Counted from the stretch's first letter, positions 9,301 through 17,670 are shown. The stretch: 57,916 nt of DNA from Halolactibacillus miurensis (GCF_900116255.1 NZ_FPAI01000019.1:1-57916); one strand, 5' to 3'. The notes: generated from the letters alone by a model not told the origin. Program-made: numbers and translations.

Positions 9301-10160
9301 TCATATGCGCGTACATAGTCTACTTTTACTTGGTTAGGGAAAGCCGTCTCCTCATTAGGACCGCCGCCGTACCAACCACCGATAGCTAAGTTTAAAATCA
9401 TATAAAAGTCTTGATCAAATGGCGCTGGGTAGCTAAACTTTGTTGCATTCGTACTATCTTTAGCACTCCAGTTGTTTAAAGTTTGATACAAGACATCGTT
9501 GACGTACCAGCGAATTTCGCCTGGTTCCCATTCCACCGCATAGGTGTTCATGTCTGTCGTGTCAAAACCATCTTCAAAATGATAGTCACTGGCTGTATAC
9601 GTATTATTTGGCCACTGCGAGCCGTAGTGAATCGCCCCACCAACTTTATTAGGTGTCGCACCGGCATTCTCCATAATATCAATCTCACCTGATGCCGCCC
9701 AAGCACCATACACATCATCTTCTGGCATCATCCAAAAAGCTGGCCAAAATCCTTGACCTTCTGGTAAGGACATTCTCGCCTCAAAGCGACCGTAGGTTTG
9801 ACTAAAGTTGCCTTTCGTGTGGATTTTGCCTGATGTGTAGTTGTATGTACCTTCACCATCTTCAACGACTTGTTTTTTCGCTTCAATGATTAATTGACCA
9901 TTTTCCACACGTACATTATCTTCTTGATACGATTGTAATTCTTGGTTTCCCCAGCCAGGCACAAAGGTACCGTCAGGTTCGTAAAAACCGTTACCAATAT
10001 CATATGACCAGATGTCAGTATCTAATATGTCACCTTCAAAGTTATCTTCAAACGTTAATTCCCAATCAGAGGTGTTTCCTTCCGCCATCAAATTTGGCGG
10101 CCCAATAAATAATAATGTGATAAATGCTAAAACAATCAGGCTACTTAAAGGTTTTTTCAT
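6363..10160 (-). CDS. Cell-wall-anchored GH16 endo-beta-1,3-glucanase (laminarinase) with CBM4/9-like modules
   Basis: 1265 residues. Signal peptide 1-26. The GH16 catalytic domain spans about 30-290 with the motif ASGEIDIMENAG: E159 nucleophile, D161, E164 acid/base. The seven-residue E.D..E form with the inserted Met is that of beta-1,3-glucanases. Next come about four CBM4/9-like jelly rolls, each opening with a pattern such as NGTFDQG, NGRFNQG or NADFSQG and spaced about 160 residues. Then a D/Q/E-only linker near 985-1010, an immunoglobulin-like domain ending in FSTYAVFST, a T/E/D-rich wall spacer, and LPKTA at 1231-1235 before a hydrophobic helix and RRVRN, a complete sortase signal. 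RBS AAGGAGGA precedes ATG 10160. It probably feeds the ABC system at 14177-17323 with glucan oligosaccharides. Confidence 0.93.
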   Translation of the reverse strand: MKKPLSSLIVLAFITLLFIGPPNLMAEGNTSDWELTFEDNFEGDILDTDIWSYDIGNGFYEPDGTFVPGWGNQELQSYQEDNVRVENGQLIIEAKKQVVEDGEGTYNYTSGKIHTKGNFSQTYGRFEARMSLPEGQGFWPAFWMMPEDDVYGAWAASGEIDIMENAGATPNKVGGAIHYGSQWPNNTYTASDYHFEDGFDTTDMNTYAVEWEPGEIRWYVNDVLYQTLNNWSAKDSTNATKFSYPAPFDQDFYMILNLAIGGWYGGGPNEETAFPNQVKVDYVRAYEKASYDAPMEPSFEAEELPADAKVAVDGNYVYDTDYNEGFTTLQTNDDVANNWDATYWNFLKLDEFGGDGSVSTETINDDTFAKIDVTNGGSQTYSLQLIQNVTVGKGRYYKLSFDAKADANRPINVKIGGGANRGWTAYSPSEDYDLTTDVQTYEMVFQMQHDTDPLARLEFNVGNNTQGVSIGHVVLEEIDPVDPYNESNPKKPLPNGNYIYNGTFDQGAMDRLTYWDIAAPSAEANAYVPEYTRVFTAIITDGGDSAEALRLAQTGLQFTPTDDYQLTFNAKTDAARDIEIGFVSADGSTVYAKETVALTEVFETKTITLTMTDVEDLNGQFVFFLGGSDADVMLDDVELIRLTNNNTSLTLGERFPLRNGRFNQGLEYFGVHNQGEHEPTSVATLGVEEGTFVANIENTGWEPCHLMLMQNAMTLKAGETYTVSFDASSTVERQVDVVVENAGYHRYFSDIVTLTEDTQTFEYTFEMTEDDTVDFKFLLGAIESVADLPAHEVTIDNIVLEVEGSSEAAFLLDNADFSQGFEGWITHYQGQYDGPSQADFTVEDEMAKISIDHVGTNPWDISLSQEGKSVTADQTYIVSFDAYATTARDIEAVIDNGEAGGYVRSLNETVSLTEEVQNYSYEVTMPQDDIVGLKFLLGALEGAPADSHDIFIDNVRFELAGVRDYLYGTEISTPDEDQDQVEDQDEDEDQDQDVNGDTIIVNDKAIEAIQKNQPFKIEITDGKVTKVIISKKQLDMLKDKGAIIQIEKAGVQMIMPASNLNGDITFDVAPSNEEGLTHQSDALSDVYSFNVSENGVVKKIFETPVTLSFKVKDTDADTSTLKVYYFNPETKTWELVGGEFVDGEVVDGEVVVDVDHFSTYAVFSTDTFVVTDANEDSEEVVNTPPTDESTDETTNETPTDEENVTEDTTNTDEVVGSESETAETDESGDRLPKTATNLYLLMLVGMMLLLMGGTTLIFKERRVRN

Positions 10161-10223
10161 CTACGTTCCTCCTTGATTTGTGTTTAAAACAGTGTACCCT
10201 TCCGGCATGTATGCTATTTTCGT

Positions 10224-10235
10224 ATCACCTCCTTT
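10224..10235 (-). promoter_or_regulatory. Perfect Shine-Dalgarno sequence without a start codon at normal distance
   Basis: AAAGGAGGTGAT matches the 16S rRNA 3' end over 12 nt. No ATG, GTG or TTG follows at 5-12 nt; the first ATG (10208) is 19 nt past GGAGG and opens a 15-codon frame that ends in TAG directly before the GH16 ATG. The predicted start of transcription (about 10230) falls inside it, so it may not be intact in the mRNA. Confidence 0.4.
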
Positions 10236-10236
10236 A

Positions 10237-10264
10237 ATTTTACGAAAATTCCGTCTTTTTTCAA
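10237..10264 (-). promoter_or_regulatory. Promoter of the GH16 gene
   Basis: Minus strand TTGAAA (10264-10259), 16-bp spacer, TAAAAT (10242-10237). The GAAAGCGCTTTC operator (10273-10287) lies just upstream of the -35 box. Confidence 0.65.
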
Positions 10265-10272
10265 CGAAAGTT

Positions 10273-10287
10273 ACGAAAGCGCTTTCT
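10273..10287. promoter_or_regulatory. LacI/CcpA-type operator before GH16
   Basis: ACGAAAGCGCTTTCT has the CG-centred GAAAGCGCTTTC palindrome. Further ACGAAA half-sites lie at 10242-10247 and 10263-10269. The local LacI repressor or CcpA could bind here. Confidence 0.6.
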
Positions 10288-10296
10288 TTTTGTGTC

Positions 10297-10324
10297 ATAA
10301 GAAAAGAGACCTTTCGATCTCTTT
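10297..10324 (-). terminator. Terminator after the phosphorylase gene
   Basis: Minus strand AAAAGAGATC-GAAA-GGTCTCTTTT followed by CTTAT. It closes the ABC-phosphorylase operon just past the stop codon at 10334 and separates it from the GH16 promoter. Confidence 0.8.
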
Positions 10325-10333
10325 TCCCTATCA

Positions 10334-13300
10334 CTAAGATAACTCACAACGAATTCTCGTCGCTTCTCCTTGACGTACCCAGTAAGCGATATCACCTTTA
10401 ACTATCGCACTGTCTACTGTTTCTGTTGAACCATCGGTAAATGTAACAACGTAACGCTCAGGCTTAACTGCCGCTTCACCAAACGTATCTTGACGCGTTG
10501 GATTCACATAAGTAATCTCCGTCTGTCCTAAGAACGTAGCGGTTAGCTCGCCATTTTCTTTAAACATCCAACCTGCTAGCTGCGGGTTAAGTCTAAGGGC
10601 AAGTGTGTCGTCTTCTACTTCAAACGGCTTTCCACCTGTCATCATCACAAACCACATATTCATAAATTCAATCGTTGACCCACTCAGTCTAGCGACAAAT
10701 CCCCGTCCATGAAGACTTGGATCTGGATTGGCTGAACTGGCGATAAATGAACTGTTCTCGAGAGTCGAGCGTCCATACTTCGCTGGGTCTAAGAACGGAA
10801 TTAACGCTTGTTTCATATCAGTAAAGAATTCTTTCGTTAGACCAGATTTTAAAGTCGCAAGTAAATACTTGTACTCCATATGAAGGAAAACAGATTCATT
10901 CTCTAACCAACCCGGCGTAAAGGCGCCAGCCCGACCGAGCTCATCTGGTTCGTTCTTAATTGACATCGATGTTTTATACATACCTAATTTGTCATCGTAA
11001 ACCGCTGATTGTTTCACTTGATCATATAAAGCTTTTGCTTCTTCTTGATTATCTTTTAACTTCAGTGCTTTAACTAAGCCTTCTAAGAAAGGCGTCACAG
11101 CTTTCGCCTCAAATTCAAGTGCACTCACATCAATTTTATCCGCTTCGGTATAGCTGACTTTTCCATCTTTCGCTTCAAAATAGAAGTATGTTGGAATCAG
11201 TTCAGCGTCAAATGCTTCTACTGCCATAATCGCTTGTTTAATACGATTATTAAGTAACGCCATGTTTTCACGTAAGCTTGCGGTTGTATAAGTGACTTCT
11301 TCACCTGAAAGTCCTTCGTAAATACGCTCGCGATAGTTCTCACGATGCGTCGATACTTCATGCCAATACGCTTGTTCAGTTAATTCACCGTTATTAAATG
11401 CTTGGATGGATTGAAGCACTTGTCTTAATAAATCACTCACTTCTATCGGTAACGAAATGTCTTCTGCCTCATCAATTGCAAGCATCAGATCAAATAGGCG
11501 TTTCACTTCATATAACTCTGACGTTGAAGCCCCAATCATCCCTGGTAGGCCATTTAATGAGTCATTCCAACCTGGCTTATCCGCTTCCATTTCAATGCCT
11601 AGTCCAAATGGCGCAAGTGTCGCCGTCTTTACAAGACCAAGCGTTAACAATTTACTATATAACGTTGTCTGATAGATACTACTTGGGTCTTTCATTACTT
11701 TAACCCAATCCGCTTCTGGCTTATCTTTATTCATGTGAAGCGCATGGTATTGTCTTAATTGTCCGTTCACTAACACATATTTATCTTCACGTTTTTTCAC
11801 TTCAGCTGGGCTATTGAAGAAAATATAATCCTTAGTAAAGTATAGTTCTTCCGTTTTATCTGGATAAATCGCTAGATAACTTTCAATCAGATCTAGGTTA
11901 TAAGTCCAGTGGTCAACCCAGAACCCTTCATGGAAGGCCGCTTCAAAGTTCTCTTTTGATTCACTTAGCACGTGTGCTAAGAACACGTCAAAATCTGTCT
12001 TTAACGAGATACGCTCGTCTTCAATAAAGTGTTTTAACTCACCTGGCGTGTAGCTTGACTTAAAGTACGTATTTAGCACCTGTTTATCTTCTTCATCAAC
12101 ATAAGCACTAAGGTCAAACGCTTGGGTATCTAACGTGAATCTAACCCCTTTAACACCGAGTGGGTTATACCCATCCAACTGAATCAAATTCATAAACATT
12201 TTCAAGTTATAATCTTTTACACGTGGTTCGAAAAACACATCACATCGTCTATTTTGGTTAATATCTCGGTAATTACCGTTCCCTTGAGAATAATACGTCG
12301 GGCTTAGCGAGAAGAAGTTATAGTCTCTTTCAAGGTCGCCGTGTTTACGTGAATAAAGATAATATATCGTTTCTTTATTATCGTGTGTCAACACATGAGG
12401 GAAACCACCACGCAAGCCATTATCTAAATAGCTCTGACGACTGTATGCATCAAATAACGGTTCATTTGTTGAACTCGTAATTGGGGCCGTAATATCATCC
12501 GTAATCGTAAGGGCTTCTGCTTTTTTCTCTTGAAGCATAGCAAAGTTTAGTTCTTCTTTTACGTACTGATTGACATGGTCTAAACCCGTCGCATAACCCA
12601 CAACCGTCGACCACTGAATGCTTCCTTTAGACGTTAAACTTGTCTCAATTGGCGTAAACCCACCAGAGACACGATTCGTTGTTTGTTCTGTTTCTTTTGT
12701 GAGCGTTTGAAGTGGTTTTGTGTTAAATGGTACGGTCGTTTGTAATGTTGTATCCATACCAAATACGAGGTTTTTATCAATGATTGGTTTTGCGATTGTT
12801 TCCTTACCATCTTGATAAACGGTACTGTAATAGAAGTTTCCTTGGGTAATACTTTTTACTTCAGCAGAGTCTTCTGTACTGCCACGTAAGAAATAAAAGG
12901 GCATATGATTCTCTAAGTTTTTAACATCAAACCAACTTTTTAGTGTATTACCTAATTCTTTATAAGCCGCATTTTCAACACCGCTTGGGAAGATACTTGG
13001 TAAACCATCTAAGATTTCGAATTGACGAGTATTTTCTGCGAGGTTAGTAAATGCCACATCACGCACGAGACCGGCCACCGGTGTATTCGGTAATGCAAAG
13101 TAGTTAATGGTTAGTTTAAACTGATGAATGGGGTGGTGGTAATGCAGAGTTAACATGTTCTCAGCAATCTCCATCCGTGTATGCCCGGTTGTGTCATGCG
13201 CGGCGAATGGTTCAATGACAATAGTGTCGTCATCATTTAAAATTTTGATAAATGTTCTGAAACCTTGCGTTTGAACAAGTTGGTATGATTTATCTGCCGG

Positions 13301-13489
13301 TAAAAACTCCATAATGGCGTGATCTTTATCTTGGACACCAAAACTCGCAATCCCTTGACCGCGGTTAACGTAAAAGGCCCAGATCGGTAAGCCACTTTTG
13401 CCTGCCACTCCCGGCAAAAAACTGGAGAAGGTTGGCTGATGTGAATAATTTTCTATATTAAAATGGTGGTGTTGATCGAGTTGATACAA
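10334..13489 (-). CDS. GH94-like glycoside phosphorylase, probably GH161 beta-1,3-oligoglucan phosphorylase
   Basis: 1051 residues, cytoplasmic (no signal peptide). Inverting phosphorylases of the GH94/GH149/GH161 clan cut beta-glucans with phosphate and release alpha-glucose 1-phosphate. The order fits the clan: an N-terminal beta-sandwich (about 1-320), a linker helix, an (alpha/alpha)6 barrel (about 350-900) and a C-terminal strand region. GNYRDINQNRRCDV probably holds the catalytic Asp; a later conserved stretch is NSSFIASSANPDPSLHGRGF. The length exceeds cellobiose or laminaribiose phosphorylases (about 800-910) and is nearer GH161 (about 1100). Together with the neighbouring laminarinase this favours beta-1,3-oligoglucans as substrate, but the exact family is inference. 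It is the last gene of the ABC operon and starts 26 nt after the YesL gene. Confidence 0.75.
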   Translation of the reverse strand: MYQLDQHHHFNIENYSHQPTFSSFLPGVAGKSGLPIWAFYVNRGQGIASFGVQDKDHAIMEFLPADKSYQLVQTQGFRTFIKILNDDDTIVIEPFAAHDTTGHTRMEIAENMLTLHYHHPIHQFKLTINYFALPNTPVAGLVRDVAFTNLAENTRQFEILDGLPSIFPSGVENAAYKELGNTLKSWFDVKNLENHMPFYFLRGSTEDSAEVKSITQGNFYYSTVYQDGKETIAKPIIDKNLVFGMDTTLQTTVPFNTKPLQTLTKETEQTTNRVSGGFTPIETSLTSKGSIQWSTVVGYATGLDHVNQYVKEELNFAMLQEKKAEALTITDDITAPITSSTNEPLFDAYSRQSYLDNGLRGGFPHVLTHDNKETIYYLYSRKHGDLERDYNFFSLSPTYYSQGNGNYRDINQNRRCDVFFEPRVKDYNLKMFMNLIQLDGYNPLGVKGVRFTLDTQAFDLSAYVDEEDKQVLNTYFKSSYTPGELKHFIEDERISLKTDFDVFLAHVLSESKENFEAAFHEGFWVDHWTYNLDLIESYLAIYPDKTEELYFTKDYIFFNSPAEVKKREDKYVLVNGQLRQYHALHMNKDKPEADWVKVMKDPSSIYQTTLYSKLLTLGLVKTATLAPFGLGIEMEADKPGWNDSLNGLPGMIGASTSELYEVKRLFDLMLAIDEAEDISLPIEVSDLLRQVLQSIQAFNNGELTEQAYWHEVSTHRENYRERIYEGLSGEEVTYTTASLRENMALLNNRIKQAIMAVEAFDAELIPTYFYFEAKDGKVSYTEADKIDVSALEFEAKAVTPFLEGLVKALKLKDNQEEAKALYDQVKQSAVYDDKLGMYKTSMSIKNEPDELGRAGAFTPGWLENESVFLHMEYKYLLATLKSGLTKEFFTDMKQALIPFLDPAKYGRSTLENSSFIASSANPDPSLHGRGFVARLSGSTIEFMNMWFVMMTGGKPFEVEDDTLALRLNPQLAGWMFKENGELTATFLGQTEITYVNPTRQDTFGEAAVKPERYVVTFTDGSTETVDSAIVKGDIAYWVRQGEATRIRCELS

Positions 13490-13515
13490 ATAGATCCCTC
13501 ACTTTCTTTATGCTA

Positions 13516-14148
13516 TTATGCATTCAGAAGCATAGCTTTTGCTTCATTTTTTCGTTTAATTCGCTCAAAGCGAGATAGATGAATCGACATAATTAAATAA
13601 CTAAACATACTAACACCAATAAATATTGTTACTTTAGGTAAGAAAATAAGAATAAGTGCATAAGCAACGATCCAAAATAACTGCATCAGCATTAATCCTG
13701 GTTCAGCGAACACGAGACTAAAGGCATTTTTCACGTATTGAAATCCTTTTAAATCATAATGAGCCATCACTGAAAATAAGTTAATAAATGTTAGTGTCAA
13801 AACAACAGCTCCTGCGATAAAGATACCCATCAAGTATACTTGAATGTTTTCAGGATAAAAGAATGGAATAAATTTAAAGTTGACATAGCCGATATAGCCG
13901 AGTAAAGCAAACAAGACTCCAAAACCATTTGATAATAGGAACATCTTTTTATAATAGCGGAAGAAATAAACTGGGATTGACACACCTTCTTTGCGATTAA
14001 TTAAGTCACGCGAGACACTAAATACCGCAACAGTCGCAGGCATGAACCCTAAAACTCCAAGGCCAAGGACAGTAAAAATAAACCATAAAACATTTAAAAT
14101 AATAAATTGTGATAACCATCCAGCAACCATTTGAATTTTATTTGACAT
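13516..14148 (-). CDS. YesL-like DUF624 membrane protein
   Basis: 210 residues with five or six membrane segments (for example FIILNVLWFIFTVLGLGVLG near the start and MLMQLFWIVAYALILIFL later). DUF624/YesL proteins are common in Bacillales and Paenibacillus clusters that encode carbohydrate ABC importers. Their biochemical role is not established; an accessory or assembly role for the transporter has been assumed. The ATG at 14148 has a GGGAGGAAA site. It sits between the second permease (28 nt gap) and the phosphorylase, clearly in the same operon. Confidence 0.85.
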   Translation of the reverse strand: MSNKIQMVAGWLSQFIILNVLWFIFTVLGLGVLGFMPATVAVFSVSRDLINRKEGVSIPVYFFRYYKKMFLLSNGFGVLFALLGYIGYVNFKFIPFFYPENIQVYLMGIFIAGAVVLTLTFINLFSVMAHYDLKGFQYVKNAFSLVFAEPGLMLMQLFWIVAYALILIFLPKVTIFIGVSMFSYLIMSIHLSRFERIKRKNEAKAMLLNA

Positions 14149-14176
14149 GTTTATTTCCTCCCATAAATTTTAAAAG

Positions 14177-15025
14177 TTAGCTCTTTACAGCACCTTCAGA
14201 AAGACTTTGAATAAAGAGTTTGTTGAACATTAAGAAGATGACAATCAGTGGTACTGTCGCCCAGAATGTCCCAGACATAATCATACCGTAGTCCATCTGA
14301 CGCGCATCATTTAATGTACGTAACGCGACTTGTAGTGTATGCATGGAAGGCTCTCTTAAAACAGTTAATGGCCATAAGAAGTCGTTCCATGCTTGCATAA
14401 AGACGATAATACCAAGTGTCGCAAAAGCTGGTAAGACCGTTGGCGCAACAATATTCCAATAGATTCTAAATGTTGAACAACCGTCCATCTTAGCTGCTTC
14501 AATTAATTCATCAGGTACAGCGTCTTGAATGTATTGGCGCATCCAGAAAATACCGAACGCATTGATAAGCCCTGGTACAATGACCGCTTGGAATGTGTTG
14601 ATCCATTCTAACTGCGTCATGATATAGTATTGCGGGATTAATCCTAATTGCGGTGGAATCATCATCGTAATTAAGATTACTGAGAATAATAGTTTCTTAC
14701 CTTTAAATTCTAATTTTGCAAAAGCATAACCTGCGAGTGAGCATAAGAATAACACACCAACAGTAATACTTGTTGAGACAAATAACGAGTTAGCCATTGA
14801 GCCGAAAAAGTCCATATTAGCTAAAACATTTTGAAAGTTATTAACTAAGTCGGCACCTGGTGTAAATGGCGGTGGGAACGAATTTATTTCCCTGTTGGTA
14901 CGCGTTGCCATCGTAAACATCCAGTAAAACGGAAACAGTGACAAGAGCGAGCCGAATGTTAAAAAGAGATACACAAATGCTTTTTGAATGTTTCTTTTTT
15001 TTGTATGATTTTCTGTATTGTTCAT
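14177..15025 (-). CDS. Sugar ABC transporter permease, MalG type
   Basis: 282 residues, six transmembrane helices. The EAA loop that contacts the ATPase reads EAAKMDGCSTFRIYWNIVAP, followed by the usual C-terminal helices. It pairs with the permease at 15038 to form the membrane channel for the oligosaccharide delivered by the binding protein at 16007. A strong TAGGAGGGG site precedes ATG 15025, 12 nt after the previous gene. No ABC ATPase gene is in the cluster; CUT1 importers in Bacillales often share a distant MsmX-type ATPase, and that is expected here. Confidence 0.93.
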   Translation of the reverse strand: MNNTENHTKKRNIQKAFVYLFLTFGSLLSLFPFYWMFTMATRTNREINSFPPPFTPGADLVNNFQNVLANMDFFGSMANSLFVSTSITVGVLFLCSLAGYAFAKLEFKGKKLLFSVILITMMIPPQLGLIPQYYIMTQLEWINTFQAVIVPGLINAFGIFWMRQYIQDAVPDELIEAAKMDGCSTFRIYWNIVAPTVLPAFATLGIIVFMQAWNDFLWPLTVLREPSMHTLQVALRTLNDARQMDYGMIMSGTFWATVPLIVIFLMFNKLFIQSLSEGAVKS

Positions 15026-15037
15026 TCTTTTCCCCTC

Positions 15038-15940
15038 CTATCGTGCTTTCTTTGTCCGACCGATACGGTTGGTTAACAGTAAGTTGACGCCTGTGAAAAT
15101 GATAATGATAAAGAACAAGACAATCGCCGCAGCTGACGCTGTACCAAAGGCATTATAGACAAAGGCATCTTTCCAAAGGTAGGCTACCATCGTAATACCT
15201 TCTTGTCTCAAGTTGCGACCTAAGAAGACAAGTGGTTCAGTGAAGAGTTGTAGTGCCCCGATGGTTGCAGTGAAGACCACGAACGTGATTGTTGGTTTTA
15301 GCATCGGAATCGTAATCAGACGGATTTGTTGCCAAACTGTGGCCCCATCAATTTTAGCTGCTTCATATAAAGCATTTGGAATACTTTGCATTCCAGCTAA
15401 GAAGATGATGGTATTATAACCAACCCAACGCCAGAATACCATGATGGAAATCGTGATTTTAACTGGCCAGTTCTGAATATTCCAGTTGATTGGTTCAATA
15501 TCAAAGAAACTTAAAATATAGTTAATGAAACCAGCTTCTTGGTTACTAAAGATAACACCAAAGATAATAGCGACGGCTACAATAGAGGTTACATACGGTA
15601 GGAAAATCATCGTACGGAACGTATTTCTAAACTTAATCAAGGTTGAGTTTAAGGCAAAAGCTAGTAAAATACCGACAATAATCTGTGGTGCTGTCCCTAA
15701 TAACCCAATAATAAAGGTGTTCTTAATCGCTTCATAAAAGATTGGATCAGTAAAAATAAAATTAAAGTTTTCCATTCCGACAAAGGTCATCTCACTTAAA
15801 CCGTTCCATTTGAAGAAGGCTAAGTAGAAACTAAATAGCATCGGGAATAACCCGAATACAGCATAAAGTAAAAAAAACGGGGAGATAAATAAGTAGGCCG
15901 TCCGTGCAGTCTTCTTTTTTTCTTCGAGGCTTTTTTTCAT
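15038..15940 (-). CDS. Sugar ABC transporter permease, MalF type
   Basis: 300 residues, six transmembrane helices, with the EAA loop EAAKIDGATVWQQIRLITIP. This is the partner permease of the product of 14177-15025. The N-terminus is basic and cytoplasmic (MKKSLEEKKKTARTAY). A TAAGGAGGG site precedes ATG 15940. A large intercistronic stem-loop separates it from the upstream binding-protein gene, a layout that usually gives much more binding protein than permease. Confidence 0.93.
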   Translation of the reverse strand: MKKSLEEKKKTARTAYLFISPFFLLYAVFGLFPMLFSFYLAFFKWNGLSEMTFVGMENFNFIFTDPIFYEAIKNTFIIGLLGTAPQIIVGILLAFALNSTLIKFRNTFRTMIFLPYVTSIVAVAIIFGVIFSNQEAGFINYILSFFDIEPINWNIQNWPVKITISIMVFWRWVGYNTIIFLAGMQSIPNALYEAAKIDGATVWQQIRLITIPMLKPTITFVVFTATIGALQLFTEPLVFLGRNLRQEGITMVAYLWKDAFVYNAFGTASAAAIVLFFIIIIFTGVNLLLTNRIGRTKKAR

Positions 15941-15960
15941 GAGTGTCCCTCCTTAATATG

Positions 15961-15996
15961 GGTTAAAGAATATGGCCCAAACCATATTCTTTAACC
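15961..15996 (-). other. Intercistronic stem-loop between binding-protein and permease genes
   Basis: A perfect 15-bp stem GGTTAAAGAATATGG/CCATATTCTTTAACC with a 6-nt loop. The minus strand has no T-tract after it, so it is more likely a 3' stabiliser or processing element for the binding-protein mRNA than a full terminator. Confidence 0.65.
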
Positions 15997-16006
15997 AGTT
16001 TTGTTT

Positions 16007-17323
16007 TTATTGACGTGCTAATGCACTTTTCGCTTGTTCGATTGCTGCGTTCCATTCTTCATCAGGATCAGCACCCGCGTTTACGTTAGAAACGGCTTCT
16101 TGTAATACATCGTTTACAGTATAGTAACCTTTACCTTTGTATACAGGCACAACGGCTTCGGCTGCTTCAGAGAATACTTGCGCTGTTTTAATGCCACCAA
16201 AGAACTCATCTGAGTAATCTAAGAATTCAGGATCTTCATATACAGATGGCGCTGATGGGAAAAGACCGTAATCTAAGAATGATTTTAATTGTTGTTCTGG
16301 TGCTGTCATCCACTCAACAAAAGCATATGCTTCTTCTGGATGTTCAGATTCTGCAGGTACTGTTAAGTAAGAACCACCCCAGTTACCGGCACCTTCAGGA
16401 AGTGTTGTAATTGACCATACACCTGGTTCAGCGTTGTCTTTAATAACCCCTTGCATCCAAGCTGGGCCTAATAGTGTTGCATAAGTACCTTCACCCATAC
16501 CTGCGAACCATTCTGGCGTCCATAGCTGAATATCACCAATAAGATCTTGTTCAATTAAGCTAACAGTGTAATCATAAGCGTTGCGGATATAGTCATGCTC
16601 TTCAACAATTAATTCATCTTCTGTGTTAAAGAAATGTTCCGGCGCTTGGTCACGGCGTGCGTTAAAGACAAGTTCCGCACCATCGGTCATTTGCTTACCT
16701 GTTTTTTCATAGATTTCTTGTGCGACACTTTCAAAATCTTCCCACGTTTGAATCATTTCACCAACAGCTTCTGGTGATGATTCTAAACCAGCTTCTTCAA
16801 ATACGTCGGTACGGTAGTACATAACCGTTGGACCGATATCTGTTGGTAAACCAAACATGAATGAACCGTCGGCATTTTCACCTGTTTGCCATACCCAATC
16901 TAAGAAGTTTCCTTCAACGTCAGCTGCACCGTAATCTTTTAAATTATGGAATCTGTCTTCTGCATCACGGTAACGCTCTAATTGGTTTACCTCAACCATC
17001 GCAACGTCAGGCGCACCTGAACCAGCTGATAATGATGTAAATAAGTTATCGTGTAAATCGTTTTGGTCCATGTTTTGAAGTTCAATCGTCACATGTGGAT
17101 TTGCTTCCATGTATTCTTCAATCAATACATCGTAACCTGTGTTACCAAACTCCCAAAAAGATAATGTGACATCCTCTTTTTCATCACCAGTATCACCTGA
17201 TGTATCTTCTGTTGTATCGTCATTTGATGTATCGTCACTTGACGTATCATCGTCTCCTCCACACGCTGTCATCAATAACACACTCAGTAACCCTACTAAA
17301 AATACTTTTAATAATTTTGACAT
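16007..17323 (-). CDS. Sugar-binding lipoprotein of the ABC importer
   Basis: 438 residues from ATG 17323, which lies 8 nt after GGGGG; ATG 17329 is too close to the site. The lipobox is LLMTACGG, followed by a D/T/S-rich spacer and a family 1 extracellular solute-binding fold. It starts with VTLSFWEFGNTGYDVLIEEY and has typical hinge-region strands and aromatic residues (TPEWFAGMGEGTYATLLGPAW) likely to stack on sugars. It captures the oligosaccharide outside the membrane and hands it to the two permeases. The neighbouring laminarinase and phosphorylase suggest beta-1,3-glucan oligosaccharides. First gene of the operon, preceded by a leader of about 360 nt with two operator-like sites. Confidence 0.92.
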   Translation of the reverse strand: MSKLLKVFLVGLLSVLLMTACGGDDDTSSDDTSNDDTTEDTSGDTGDEKEDVTLSFWEFGNTGYDVLIEEYMEANPHVTIELQNMDQNDLHDNLFTSLSAGSGAPDVAMVEVNQLERYRDAEDRFHNLKDYGAADVEGNFLDWVWQTGENADGSFMFGLPTDIGPTVMYYRTDVFEEAGLESSPEAVGEMIQTWEDFESVAQEIYEKTGKQMTDGAELVFNARRDQAPEHFFNTEDELIVEEHDYIRNAYDYTVSLIEQDLIGDIQLWTPEWFAGMGEGTYATLLGPAWMQGVIKDNAEPGVWSITTLPEGAGNWGGSYLTVPAESEHPEEAYAFVEWMTAPEQQLKSFLDYGLFPSAPSVYEDPEFLDYSDEFFGGIKTAQVFSEAAEAVVPVYKGKGYYTVNDVLQEAVSNVNAGADPDEEWNAAIEQAKSALARQ

Positions 17324-17480
17324 ATTCATTTCCCCCTACTCTTATTAGCAATTCAAAGTTTTAAGCATTTTCAATCATTAACATGTTGTGATTATTGACT
17401 CACCCCCTTAAGTTCCCTCTTTCCTTTACAGTCAAACGACATTGTCATCCCTTTAGGAAACATTGATCACGCCAATTATC

Positions 17481-17493
17481 CGAAAGCGCTTTA
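17481..17493. promoter_or_regulatory. Operator-like site in the ABC leader
   Basis: CGAAAGCGCTTTA shares the GAAAGCGCTTT core with the other sites of this locus. It lies about 190 nt downstream of the predicted transcription start. Confidence 0.5.
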
Positions 17494-17652
17494 TAACTAA
17501 TCCAAAAGATAATGCCTTCTCAACGATCCTGATTTCAGTATCTTTATTGGCAGCAGATACGTTGCGGAAAGCTTGATTAACATTGTCTCTTCAATCAATA
17601 AACGCACGATCGATGACTCAACGCCACGTTTATGATTTAGTATAATAATACA

Positions 17653-17670
17653 TTTGAAAGCGCTTGCGAA
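17653..17670. promoter_or_regulatory. Operator (cre-like) next to the ABC operon start
   Basis: TTTGAAAGCGCTTGCGAA, on the other strand TCGCAAGCGCTTTCAA, is a near-consensus catabolite-response element. It lies about 12-30 nt downstream of the predicted transcription start, a roadblock position for CcpA or the local LacI repressor. A second partial site GCGAAACCGC overlaps it. Confidence 0.65.

Noticed and set aside
10161-10208. 15-codon frame abutting the GH16 start, as a gene
   Set aside because: The strong Shine-Dalgarno is too far from its ATG and the predicted transcript may not contain it; kept only as a finding.
17497-17583. 28-codon frame in the ABC leader, as a gene
   Set aside because: Only a weak GAAGAG site precedes it and the peptide shows no pattern; leader function is more likely.
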